From positions 46,022 through 110,021 of the forward strand of contig NZ_DASUVO010000049.1 in NCBI RefSeq assembly GCF_036378875.1: a stretch of DNA of 64,000 bases. The letters run 5' to 3'. This document shows, piece by piece, positions 1 to 8,399 of the stretch. Each line of letters starts with the position of its first letter. Position 1 is the first letter of the stretch. This DNA is from Actinophytocola sp036378875 (GTDB lineage: Bacteria > Actinomycetota > Actinomycetes > Mycobacteriales > Pseudonocardiaceae). The position numbers and the translations under genes are program-made. Below the pieces are notes generated by a model. It did not search any database and was not told the DNA's origin. It was given only the letters and a program-made list of their open reading frames with translations.

Positions 1-2
1 TC

Positions 3-311
3 ACCGGTGTCCTGGAGAAGCTGGACGTGAACTACGTGCTGTTCAAGCCGGACGGGGTGCCATTGCGCGCGCAGCTCGACGTCACGCTGAAGGAGTTCCG
101 CCCCGCGGCACAACAGGTCGCGGACACCCCTCGTTCCTCGCCGACCGTGGAGAAGAGCTACGTGGTGCGGCGCGGTGACACGTTGTCGAGCATCTCCGCC
201 GCGGTGTACCGGCGACCGGACGCGTGGCGTGAACTGGCGCGTGCCAACGGGATCACGGACCCACGCGACCTGCGACCGGGTCGGGTGCTGACGGTGCCGA
301 GGCTGCCGTGA
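3..311 (+). CDS. eCIS LysM/tube-type protein, C-terminal part (5' end outside window)
   Basis: The open frame runs in from the left edge and ends at a TGA at 309-311, so only about the last 102 residues are visible. A GTG at 27 lies inside a continuous frame and is probably not the true start. The end of a CIS-tube-like domain (VNYVLFKPDGVPLRA, then a KEFRP segment) is followed by a LysM domain (YVVRRGDTLSSIS through GRVLTVPRL, about nt 160-308). In Afp/PVC-type particles the equivalent protein (Afp7 class) links the inner tube to the baseplate hub. The gpD-type hub gene begins 10 bases downstream, which fits this role. The LysM is seen directly; the particle role is inferred from family and synteny. 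Confidence 0.85.
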   Translation, partial: TGVLEKLDVNYVLFKPDGVPLRAQLDVTLKEFRPAAQQVADTPRSSPTVEKSYVVRRGDTLSSISAAVYRRPDAWRELARANGITDPRDLRPGRVLTVPRLP

Positions 312-321
312 GAGGGACGCG

Positions 322-1515
322 ATGACCATTCCTTTCGCGGTGGCCCCGGAAGTGGCCGATCCGGACCGTTACGCCCCCGAGTTCGACGTGCGCATCGAAG
401 GCGTGGAGCTGGATCCCACGACCAAGAACGACATACTCGACATCAAGGTGCACCGCGACATCGACGAGATGTCCGGTTTCGACCTCGAGCTGAACAACTG
501 GGACGACGTGAACCTGAAGTTCAAGCACAGCGACTCACGCGCATTCCGCCTCGGCTCCCGGGTCTCGGTCCGGCTCGGCTATGCCGGCAAGCTGCTGACC
601 GTCGCCACGGGCACGATCAGCACGCTGTCCCCCAAGTTCCCGGACGGCGCGTCGCCGACCGTGTCGGTGAGCGGGGTGGACGGGATGCTGAAGCTCAAGG
701 ACCGCAAGCCGGCGGAGAACGAGGAGAAGATCTACCGCAACATGCCGGACTGGCGGATCGCCGAGCAGGTGGCCCAGCGCAACAAGCTGCGGATCGTGAC
801 GACGCAGGAGGGTCCGACGCACGACCGCGTCGTGCAGAAGAACCAGGACGACGCGAGTTTCCTGATGGAGCGGGCGAAACGGCTGGACTTCGACTGTTTC
901 CTCCTGCCGGACCCGAACACCGGCGAGGAGACGCTGTACTTCATCAGGCCCACCGACGGCCGCGACGGCCGGCCGATCCGCCTGTACCGGCTGACCTACC
1001 AGCCGGGGCTCACCACCGGTCCGACCGCGCAGCCGGAGGGGCTGGTGCCGAACCTGCTGGACTTCACCCCGACGCTCACGGTTTCCCAGCAGGTAAGCAA
1101 GTTGACCGTGCGTGGCTGGGATCCCCGCACCAAGCAACAGATCGCGTTCACCGCGACCGCGGAGAACCTGCCGGCGGGCCAGAACTCGGCCGACGGGGAG
1201 AACGGTCCGCAGGCGGCGGACTCGGCGGCGGGCGGGCGTCAGGAGGTGCTCGTCGACGCGCCGGTCACCAGCGACCAGGAGGCACGGGAGCTGGCGATCG
1301 CACTGCTGCGCGAGCGATCGTACGAGTTCATCACCGCCACGGGCCGGGTGGCCGGTCTGCCCGAGCTGCGGCCGGGCGACAACGTGGAGGTTTTCGGGCT
1401 CGGCATGCGGTTCTCCGGCACGTACTTCGTCAAGCGGGTCGAGCACACGTTGGGCAGCAGCGGGTTCTTCACCACCTTCACCGGCAGGCGGATCCACCAG
1501 GGAGACACCCCATGA
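322..1515 (+). CDS. phage late control gene D (gp27-like) hub protein of eCIS
   Basis: 397 residues; the ATG follows a GAGAGGG ribosome site. The sequence has the gpD/VgrG N-terminal hub pattern: an early beta-rich segment ending in GSRVSVRLGY, a VSVSGVDGMLKLKDRKP stretch, then RIAEQVAQRNKL and a C-terminal LRPGDNVEVFGLGMRFSGTYFVKRVEHT segment typical of the last hub domain. In contractile injection systems this trimer forms the base of the central spike and adapts the six-fold tube to the three-fold spike. The stop overlaps the next start by 4 bases (ATGA), so the two halves of the spike are translationally coupled. In T6SS VgrG they are one chain; here they are separate, as in some eCIS. 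Function is by family assignment. Confidence 0.88.
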   Translation: MTIPFAVAPEVADPDRYAPEFDVRIEGVELDPTTKNDILDIKVHRDIDEMSGFDLELNNWDDVNLKFKHSDSRAFRLGSRVSVRLGYAGKLLTVATGTISTLSPKFPDGASPTVSVSGVDGMLKLKDRKPAENEEKIYRNMPDWRIAEQVAQRNKLRIVTTQEGPTHDRVVQKNQDDASFLMERAKRLDFDCFLLPDPNTGEETLYFIRPTDGRDGRPIRLYRLTYQPGLTTGPTAQPEGLVPNLLDFTPTLTVSQQVSKLTVRGWDPRTKQQIAFTATAENLPAGQNSADGENGPQAADSAAGGRQEVLVDAPVTSDQEARELAIALLRERSYEFITATGRVAGLPELRPGDNVEVFGLGMRFSGTYFVKRVEHTLGSSGFFTTFTGRRIHQGDTP

Positions 1516-2156
1516 CCAGGACCGTGCCGAGGGCGCGCAGCACCGACAAGCGTTACTACGGCGTCGTCGAGGCGCTGGTGGTGGAGAACGTCGGCGACGA
1601 CGAGGGCCGGATCAAGGTCAAGTTCCCGTGGTTCGACGGCGGCGCGACGGTCACCGAGTGGTGCCGGGTCAGCCAGCTGTACGCGGGCGGCGGCTACGGC
1701 TCGGTGTTCGTCCCGGAGATCGGTGACGAGGTGCTGGTCGCGTTCGTGCACGGGGACATGCGGTTCCCGATCGTCCTCGGTGGACTGTACAACGGCGTGG
1801 ACAAACCACCGACCGCCCGCACCGACGGCCGCGACCAGAAGATCATCCGCACCAAGGCGGGCCACGAGGTCCTCCTCGACGACGGCGCCAAGGAAATCCG
1901 GATCACCACAGCCGAGGGCGGGAACGTGACCGTGACCGCCACCGGAGAGATCAAGCTGAAGGCACAGAAGGTGACCGTCGAGGCGGACAGCATCGACCTC
2001 GGCGGCGGCGCGACTCAGAAAGCCGTGCTCGGCGACCTCCTGAAGACCGCGTTCGAGGCGCACATCCACACGTCCGCGTCGCCCGGCACGCCGACCAGCC
2101 CGCCCACGCTGCCCCTCCCGAACAACGTCCTGTCGTCGAAGGTGACAGTGGAATGA
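1512..2156 (+). CDS. baseplate assembly protein V (gp5/VgrG C-terminal-like) spike
   Basis: 214 residues, ATG overlapping the upstream stop. The N-terminal OB-fold shows the gpV/VgrG hallmarks YYGVVEALVVENVGDDEGRIKVKFPWFD and VPEIGDEVLVAFVHGDMRFPIVLGGLYNG (residues about 12-95). A repetitive beta-strand stretch follows (VTVTATGEIKLKAQKVTVEADSI), expected for the beta-helical needle. The C-terminus is proline-rich (TSASPGTPTSPPTLPLP) and could dock a tip or PAAR-like cap; no PAAR gene is visible in this window. It should form the membrane-puncturing spike on the gpD-like hub. Confidence 0.88.
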   Translation: MTRTVPRARSTDKRYYGVVEALVVENVGDDEGRIKVKFPWFDGGATVTEWCRVSQLYAGGGYGSVFVPEIGDEVLVAFVHGDMRFPIVLGGLYNGVDKPPTARTDGRDQKIIRTKAGHEVLLDDGAKEIRITTAEGGNVTVTATGEIKLKAQKVTVEADSIDLGGGATQKAVLGDLLKTAFEAHIHTSASPGTPTSPPTLPLPNNVLSSKVTVE

Positions 2157-2557
2157 GTGAGCCCTTTCTCGGTACCGGTTGGCGGTTCCCGATCCTGCCC
2201 GACGAGGCCGGGCGGCTGGGGTACGCCGTCGGTGAGCAGAGCATCGAGCACTGCCTGCGGGCGCTGCTGCTCACCGGCGTCGGTGAACGGGTCATGCGGC
2301 CGGACTTCGGCACCCGCGCGCAGGAGTCCGTGTTCGCGCCGGGCAGTGTGCAGAACCTGCGAGAGCTGGAGCGCTCGATCGCCGAGGCCGTCCGCACCTA
2401 CGAGCCGAGGGTCGAGCTCGACGGCGTCCGCGCGGAGGCCGACCTCACCGACGAGTCCCGGGTCACCGTGTCGGTCGAGTACCGCGTCCGGCGCACCAAC
2501 ACCAAGGCCAACCTGGTGTTCCCGTTCTACCTCGGCCTGACGGGGAGCACGCCATGA
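2153..2557 (+). CDS. GPW/gp25 family baseplate wedge protein
   Basis: 134 residues, starting inside the previous stop (ATGA). It carries the gp25 pattern LGTGWRFPI, an AVGEQSIEHCLRALLLTGVGERVMRPDFG core and a YEPRVELDGVRAEADL segment, the signature of gp25/TssE/Afp9 proteins. gp25 sits at the sheath-baseplate junction and nucleates sheath polymerisation. The length is normal for the family. It lies between the spike and the first baseplate-J gene, the standard eCIS order. Confidence 0.9.
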   Translation: MSEPFLGTGWRFPILPDEAGRLGYAVGEQSIEHCLRALLLTGVGERVMRPDFGTRAQESVFAPGSVQNLRELERSIAEAVRTYEPRVELDGVRAEADLTDESRVTVSVEYRVRRTNTKANLVFPFYLGLTGSTP

Positions 2558-4434
2558 CCCTGCCCGCGCCGAAGCTGGACGACCTCACCTGGGCCGACAT
2601 GATGGCGGCCATCCGCCGTCGCATCCCGGCCGAGTCGGACGGTGCCTGGACGCTGCACGCACCCGTCGACCCCGGGGTCACCCTCCTGGAACTGTTCGCG
2701 TACCTGCTGGAGCAACGCCTCTACTGGCTCGACCAGGTACCGGACGCGCTGGTGGTCGCGATCCTGCGCCTGCTCGGCCTCGAAACGCCCCGGCCCGCGG
2801 TGCCGGCGGCCACCGTGCTGCAACTGACCGCCGCCCACCTTCAGTTTGTCCCCGCGGGCACGGTCATGACACGGGATCCGTTCGGGCGCATCAGATTCAC
2901 CCTCCTCGACGAGGTCACCGTGTTCCCGCTCAACGGCGCGGTGACGGTGTCGACAGACCGCGACCGCACCGCCGACCTGAGCGCCCGGCGCGGTGTTCCG
3001 CTGCTGGCCACCGAGAACACCGTCCGGTTCACGGTGCCGCTCACTGGCTCGAAGCCGGCGTCTGGCTGGCTGACGCTGCTCGTCGAGCTGGACGCGCCGG
3101 TCGAGTCGCCGCCCTCGTGGTCACCGCGTGCCGTCGAGAAGGTGCGGCCGCCCGCCGAGCTGACCTGGTCCTGGTTCCGGCCCGACAGCACGGTTTCCGG
3201 CTCCTTCGACGAGGTCGAGGACGGCACCGCCGGCCTCCGCCGGTCCGGGGTGGTCCGGCTGCGGCTGCCGGACGGCTGGACCACCGCGAACCGAGGACTG
3301 CTGGTGTCCACCGAGGCAACCACCTTCTCCTCGCCACCACGTCTTCTCCAGTTGGCGGTCAACGTCTCCGCCGCACGGCACCGGGAAAGCCGTACGGTGA
3401 CCGACTTCGCGGACCAGACCGTCGCGTGGCTGAAGCTGCCCGGTCAGCGACTCGTGCTGCCGGACGCGGCGGGCACGCTGCTCGACGCGACGTTGCGGCT
3501 GGCCGAAGACGAGTGGACATCGGTGGTGGACTTCACCTACGGCGCGTCTCGCGATCGGATCTTCGTGCTGGACCGCGATGAGGGCGCGCTGGTGTTCGGT
3601 GACGGGCTCACCGGGCGCATTCCGCGCCCGACCAAGGACATAGAGGTCCGGCACAACATCGGCGGCGGCCGCGCCGGCAACGGCGGCATTACGGACAACT
3701 GGCTGCCCATCGAGGACATCGCGATACGCGGGACCAACCTGGTCCTGGCCGAGGGTGGCGCGGACCCGGAGACCGTGGCCGACGCACGGGCCCGTGCGGC
3801 CGGGGCCCTGCTGGAGGTGACCCGCGCCGTCACCGCCGAGGACTACGTCACGCTGGCCACGACCACGCCCGGGGTCGCGGTCGGGCGGGCCTACGCGTCG
3901 GTCGGTGAGCATCCCGGCTACCCGTGCGCCACGGTCCCGGGCGCGGTGACCGTCCACATCGTTCCGTCGGTGCCCGCGGATGTGCCGGCGCCACAACCGG
4001 ATCCGGGCATGATCTGCGAGGTGGCCGACCGTCTCGAGGCGGCACGGCTGCTCACGTCCGAGGTGTTCGTCCGCGCACCGGCCTACCGCACGGTCAGGTT
4101 GCGTGTCGACCTGTCGGGCAGCCCAGCGAACCGCGCCCGAGTGTCGACAGTGGCCAGTGACGCACTGCGCCGCTACCTCCACCCGCTGGTCGGCGGTGAC
4201 GAGGAGACCGGGTGGCCGTTCGGTGAACCGCTACGGCCGTCGGCGCTGCTGCGTGCCGCGCAGCAGGCACTCGGTGACCTCGCGGACGTCGCCGGTGTGG
4301 CGATCGGCCTCGACGGCGACGAACCCGACGAGGCATGCCGCGACACAGCCTTGCGCGCGGGCGAACTTCCCGAGGTCCGGGAGATCCGGACCCGGGTCGT
4401 GCCCGCGGTCGAGCCTGGGGAGGGGCTCACATGA
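2554..4434 (+). CDS. baseplate J-like wedge protein 1 (Afp11 class)
   Basis: 626 residues, ATG overlapping the upstream stop. The N-terminal third contains the wedge-protein segment DPGVTLLELFAYLLEQRLYWLDQVPDALVVAILRLLG. The central and C-terminal part has FGDGLTGRIP, a YRIGGG-like HNIGGGRAGN turn, then RAVTAEDYVTLATTTPGVAVGRAY and a closing DPLV-type segment, the gpJ/TssF-like fold. It should be one of the two large wedge proteins that with gp25 form the baseplate ring. The next gene encodes a second, related J-like protein, as is usual in actinobacterial eCIS. Assignment rests on motif pattern and synteny. Confidence 0.87.
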   Translation: MTLPAPKLDDLTWADMMAAIRRRIPAESDGAWTLHAPVDPGVTLLELFAYLLEQRLYWLDQVPDALVVAILRLLGLETPRPAVPAATVLQLTAAHLQFVPAGTVMTRDPFGRIRFTLLDEVTVFPLNGAVTVSTDRDRTADLSARRGVPLLATENTVRFTVPLTGSKPASGWLTLLVELDAPVESPPSWSPRAVEKVRPPAELTWSWFRPDSTVSGSFDEVEDGTAGLRRSGVVRLRLPDGWTTANRGLLVSTEATTFSSPPRLLQLAVNVSAARHRESRTVTDFADQTVAWLKLPGQRLVLPDAAGTLLDATLRLAEDEWTSVVDFTYGASRDRIFVLDRDEGALVFGDGLTGRIPRPTKDIEVRHNIGGGRAGNGGITDNWLPIEDIAIRGTNLVLAEGGADPETVADARARAAGALLEVTRAVTAEDYVTLATTTPGVAVGRAYASVGEHPGYPCATVPGAVTVHIVPSVPADVPAPQPDPGMICEVADRLEAARLLTSEVFVRAPAYRTVRLRVDLSGSPANRARVSTVASDALRRYLHPLVGGDEETGWPFGEPLRPSALLRAAQQALGDLADVAGVAIGLDGDEPDEACRDTALRAGELPEVREIRTRVVPAVEPGEGLT

Positions 4435-6470
4435 GTACGGTGTGGTGGGAGCGCGACGCGGACGGCGAGGCACGGATCGTACCCGGCCCTGGCCCGTCCG
4501 GTGTCCAACCCGAACTGGTCGACGCCACCCGGGAGGCGGTCCGCGCGGCCGTGCGGGACCGGATCCCCGGGTACACGCCGGACTGGACCAACCCCGACCG
4601 CCAGGACGCCGGCGTCGCGCTCGTCCGCCTGTTCGGCACACAGGTCGAACCTGTGCTCACCAGGGTGAACCGGCTGCCGGAGAAGGTGCTGGCCGAACAC
4701 CTCCAGACCGCGGGCGTGCGGCGCAGACCGGCAAGCGCGGCGGCCACCCTGTTGGAGTTCACCGTGACCCCACCGGACGGCGCCTCGGTGCTGGTCCCGG
4801 CCGGGTTCCAGGCAGCCGCGTCCAGCCCGGCCGGGCAGGTGATCTACGAGACGGACCAGGACCTGTACGCTACCCCGGCCACCATCGGCGCGATCGCCGT
4901 GCAGCGGGCCGGGACGGTGGAGCCGATCCCACTGGGGCCGTCGGGGCCCGGTCGTGCCTTCCCGCCGTTCGGCCTCGATCCGCATCCGGGCAACGCGCTC
5001 TGGCTCGGCCTCGCCGGTGACGCCAGCCCGTTCCCGTTGCTGTCGCTCGGTTTCGTGGTCGACGCGGCGCCACCCACGCCGGCGGCGTCCGGCGGGCTCG
5101 CGCCGCTGCCGCTGCCGCTGCCACCGGCACCACTGCTCCGCTGGGACGTGCTGGACGGCGGCCGGTTCGTGACCGCGGAAGTGGTGCGGGACGGGACCGG
5201 TGGGCTGCGGGCGAGCGGCACGGTGGAGCTGCGCCTGCCACGCACGTGGGCACCCGGCAACCCGTCCGCCGCACGGCCCGGGCCGCCGATGCGGTGGCTC
5301 CGGCTGCAGATCGCGAACGGCTCGTTCGCCCCTCCCCCACCCGTGCTTTCCGGGCTGCGACTGAACGTGGTGCCTGCCACGGCCGCCCGCACGTTCCTCG
5401 ACGAGCCGCTCGAGCCGATCCTGGACCCGTCCACGACCACGGCCCGCCGACGGATGCGACTGAGCCAGGTGCCGATCCTCGCGGGCAGCGTGGTGATCGA
5501 GGTCGACGACGACCCGGGCACGGATCTCTTCGGCACCACGGCAAGCGGCGCCTCACGCTGGCAGGAGGTCGACAGCCTCGCCGGGTTCGGTCCGGACGAC
5601 CGGGTGTTCGTCGTGGACTACGCGACCGGCGAGGTCACCTTCGGCGACGGGGTCGACGGCGCGGCCGTGCCGCCGGGTTTCCGCAACGTGCGTGCCGTGC
5701 GGTACCGGATCGGCGGCGGCTCGGTGGGCGCGGTACGGGCCGGCGCCGTCAACAGCGTGGTCACCGCGCTGCCGTTCGTGACCCGCGTGACCAACCCGTT
5801 CCCCGCGACGGGTGGCACGGATCCCGAACCGGACGCGGACGTGATGCGCCGTGGCGTCGGGGAGCTACGATCCCGCGGCCGGGCCGTCGCGCCCGCCGAC
5901 TACGGCCTGCTGGCCACCCGCGCGCCGGGCGCCGAGATCGCCCGCGCCCACGGCGTGCCCGGCCTGCACCCGGAGTATCCGGGCAAACCCATACCTGGGG
6001 TCGTCGGCGTGCTGGTCGTGCCTCCCGTCGACGACTCCGGCACGCCACCGGCGACGTCGGCGGCGACGTTGCGTGCGGTGTCGGACTTCCTCACCCGCGA
6101 GGTCGCGCCCGCCGGCATCACCGTCGTCGCCGCGGGCGCCCGGTTCCAGCGAGTCGTGGTGGAGGCCCGGGTCGCGCTCGACCCGGACCAGGAGCGGTCC
6201 GCCGTGCTGACCAGGGCCATCGACGCGGTCACCACGTTCCTGGATCCGGTGCGTGGCGGGGAGAACGGCGCCGGCTGGCCGTTCGGCGGCGCGGTGCGGC
6301 ACACCCCGCTCGTGCGGCGAATCCTCGCCGTCGACGGAGTCCGCGCCGTGTCCGGGCTTTCCCTGACCGTGGACGGGTTGCGGCTGCCGCCGTGCGCCGA
6401 CCACGTCGTGCCACCGAACACGCTGGTCTGGCCGGAGCGCCCGCTGCTGATCCCGGTGGAGGACTCATGA
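4431..6470 (+). CDS. baseplate J-like wedge protein 2 (Afp11/12 class)
   Basis: 679 residues from the ATG at 4431, which overlaps the upstream TGA by 4 bases; the frame stays open further upstream, but the coupled start is preferred. Residues about 30-60 (RIPGYTPDWTNPDRQDAGVALVRLFG) match the wedge N-terminus. The region GEVTFGDGVDGAAVPPGFRNVRAVRYRIGGG and the ARAVAPADYGLLATRAPGAEIARAH-type segment are the baseplate-J core, and LDPVRGGENGAGWPFGG marks the C-terminal J domain. It shares this architecture with the product of the preceding gene, which suggests an ancient duplication giving two non-identical wedge subunits. Confidence 0.87.
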   Translation: MSTVWWERDADGEARIVPGPGPSGVQPELVDATREAVRAAVRDRIPGYTPDWTNPDRQDAGVALVRLFGTQVEPVLTRVNRLPEKVLAEHLQTAGVRRRPASAAATLLEFTVTPPDGASVLVPAGFQAAASSPAGQVIYETDQDLYATPATIGAIAVQRAGTVEPIPLGPSGPGRAFPPFGLDPHPGNALWLGLAGDASPFPLLSLGFVVDAAPPTPAASGGLAPLPLPLPPAPLLRWDVLDGGRFVTAEVVRDGTGGLRASGTVELRLPRTWAPGNPSAARPGPPMRWLRLQIANGSFAPPPPVLSGLRLNVVPATAARTFLDEPLEPILDPSTTTARRRMRLSQVPILAGSVVIEVDDDPGTDLFGTTASGASRWQEVDSLAGFGPDDRVFVVDYATGEVTFGDGVDGAAVPPGFRNVRAVRYRIGGGSVGAVRAGAVNSVVTALPFVTRVTNPFPATGGTDPEPDADVMRRGVGELRSRGRAVAPADYGLLATRAPGAEIARAHGVPGLHPEYPGKPIPGVVGVLVVPPVDDSGTPPATSAATLRAVSDFLTREVAPAGITVVAAGARFQRVVVEARVALDPDQERSAVLTRAIDAVTTFLDPVRGGENGAGWPFGGAVRHTPLVRRILAVDGVRAVSGLSLTVDGLRLPPCADHVVPPNTLVWPERPLLIPVEDS

Positions 6471-8386
6471 CGTGCGCGCCGACAGCCGCGACCTTTCGCC
6501 TGCTCGACGACGTCGTCGGGTGGGACGAGGACAAGGACACGGTGCACGACCTGGTCGGGTTCACCGATCCGGACGGCGTCCGGCTGGCCAACAGCGGCTC
6601 CGATCCGCAGGGGCCGAGGAGGAGCGAACTGCTCCCCTGGTTCCCCGATCCCCGGCTGGCGCCCGGATGCCAGGCGTGCGCGTGGTACCTGATCTCCGGG
6701 AAACGGTTGCTGCGCCGGGACACCTGCACGGGTGGCTGGCTGCCGGTCTGGTCCCGCGACTGCGATCCCCACCTGCTGCGCGAACCGGTTGCCGTCGCCG
6801 CGCGGGGACATCGGCTCGCGGTGGTGGACTCCGGCCGGGTTCTGGTGTGGCGCAACGAGGGCGAGCAGCTCGCCGGGGTGATCGAGCTCGCCGGTGCGAG
6901 CCTTGTCGCGCTGGCGCAGGACGACCAGGTGCTGGTGACCGACGACAGCACCGAACTGCGGTGGTACAGCTCGGACGGGCGGCTCGTCGAAACCGTCCAG
7001 ACCACGGTCATCGGTGAGATCGTCGGCGTGCGCGCCGGGCCGGGCAGGACGATCTGGTTGCTCACCCAGGACGGCGACCGGTTGCGGATCTACCGGAACG
7101 GCGAGGATTCCACAGTAGACGAGCTGCGGAAGGCGCTGCCGGCGAGCACGCTCGTCTCCGCCAACGACGACGGGTTCTGCCTGCTGGAGAACGGCCCGGA
7201 CGGCGCCGTGACCAACTGCTACACCTGGCGGGGCAAACCATGGACCGCGCCCGCCCCGGAGCCCGGCCAGTTCAAGAACACCGGCACGTTCACGACATGC
7301 CGGATCGACAGCGGCATCTCGCGCTGCCGATGGCACCGCGTGCGCGTGGACGCGGACGTGCCGCCCGGCACGGCGGTCTCGGTGGCGATAGTGGTGTCGG
7401 AGGGCGGCCAGTTCGCGGCCACCGACTGGCAGACGGCGCCGCCGGGTGTCACCGACTTCCTGGTCGACCAGCCACCCGGCCGCTACCTCACCGCCCGTGT
7501 GACACTGTCCGGCGACACCTCGACCACCCCGGTCCTGCACCGGATCCGGTTGGATTTCCCGAGAACCACGAGCGCGGACCTGCTGCCACCCGCGTTCCGC
7601 CAGGACCCTGCCGCCGATGACTTCACCGAGCGCTTCCTGTCGCTGTTCGACGCCACGCTCGCCGAGATCGACCAGGTGATCGAGCGCTACCCCGCACTGC
7701 TCGATCCGGCCGGCGTCCCGGATCGAGCCCTGCCGTGGCTCGCCGGGCTGCTCGGCCTGTCGTTCGAGTCCGGCTGGAACGCGGAGACCCGGCGTGCCCT
7801 GCTGGCCGCCGCGCCGGAGTTGTACCGGCGCCGCGGCACGCCGTGGGCGCTGACACAGGCCATCAAGATCGTCTTCGGTGTCCAACCGGTGATCGACGAA
7901 CTGGCCGACGACCGTCGCTGGGCGCAGGTCCGTGCCGCGGCAAGCCCGTCGCACGCGGCGGGCCTCGGCTCGGTCCGGTTGTTCGGCCGGTCCTCGACGC
8001 GGTTCCGCCTTGACGGCTCCGCACTGGGCGCCACCCCGATACGTGCGTTCGGCGACCCGGACTCCGACCCGCTCACCGAGCACGCGCACCGGTTCCGGGT
8101 GCTGCTGCCCGCGGGATCGGCGAGCGGGGAGGCGTTGCGACGACTGGTCGAACGGCAGGCGCCCGCGCACACACGGGGTTCGGCACGCACCGGCGGTGAG
8201 GGCTTCGTGGTCGGCACACGGTCGACGGTCGGGGTGGACACGACCTTCGTCCCCCTGCCGCCACCCGTGCTCGGCGGTACGCGGCTCAACCACGACGGGG
8301 TACTGCGGCCGGGCCCGCGAGGCGCACGCCACGGGGTGAGCGTCGGCATTGTCTCCGCTGTCGGTGTCCACACGCGAATGTCTTGA
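6467..8386 (+). CDS. phage tail protein I-like baseplate protein with N-terminal repeat domain
   Basis: 639 residues from the ATG at 6467 (ATGA overlap). The first roughly 330 residues form repeated beta segments resembling a propeller (RLAVVDSGRVLVWRNEG, DDQVLVTDDSTELRWYSSDG, GPGRTIWLLTQDGDRLRIYRNG). The C-terminal part has the tail-protein signature: FTERFLSLFDATLAEIDQVI, DRALPWLAGLLGLSF, RRALLAAAPELYRRRGTPWAL and LPAGSASGEALRRLVERQAPAHT. This family closes the baseplate/tail-fibre attachment set in eCIS loci. The propeller-like half may give target or fibre contacts; that is inference. Confidence 0.8.
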   Translation: MTCAPTAATFRLLDDVVGWDEDKDTVHDLVGFTDPDGVRLANSGSDPQGPRRSELLPWFPDPRLAPGCQACAWYLISGKRLLRRDTCTGGWLPVWSRDCDPHLLREPVAVAARGHRLAVVDSGRVLVWRNEGEQLAGVIELAGASLVALAQDDQVLVTDDSTELRWYSSDGRLVETVQTTVIGEIVGVRAGPGRTIWLLTQDGDRLRIYRNGEDSTVDELRKALPASTLVSANDDGFCLLENGPDGAVTNCYTWRGKPWTAPAPEPGQFKNTGTFTTCRIDSGISRCRWHRVRVDADVPPGTAVSVAIVVSEGGQFAATDWQTAPPGVTDFLVDQPPGRYLTARVTLSGDTSTTPVLHRIRLDFPRTTSADLLPPAFRQDPAADDFTERFLSLFDATLAEIDQVIERYPALLDPAGVPDRALPWLAGLLGLSFESGWNAETRRALLAAAPELYRRRGTPWALTQAIKIVFGVQPVIDELADDRRWAQVRAAASPSHAAGLGSVRLFGRSSTRFRLDGSALGATPIRAFGDPDSDPLTEHAHRFRVLLPAGSASGEALRRLVERQAPAHTRGSARTGGEGFVVGTRSTVGVDTTFVPLPPPVLGGTRLNHDGVLRPGPRGARHGVSVGIVSAVGVHTRMS

Positions 8387-8399
8387 GAGGACGGAGAAG

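Noticed and set aside
5246..6466. Long + strand open frame upstream of the tail-I gene start, giving a 1046-residue protein
   Set aside because: It lies in the wrong frame over the second baseplate-J gene and is Arg/Gly/Pro-rich without domain content; the coupled ATG at 6467 is the real start.
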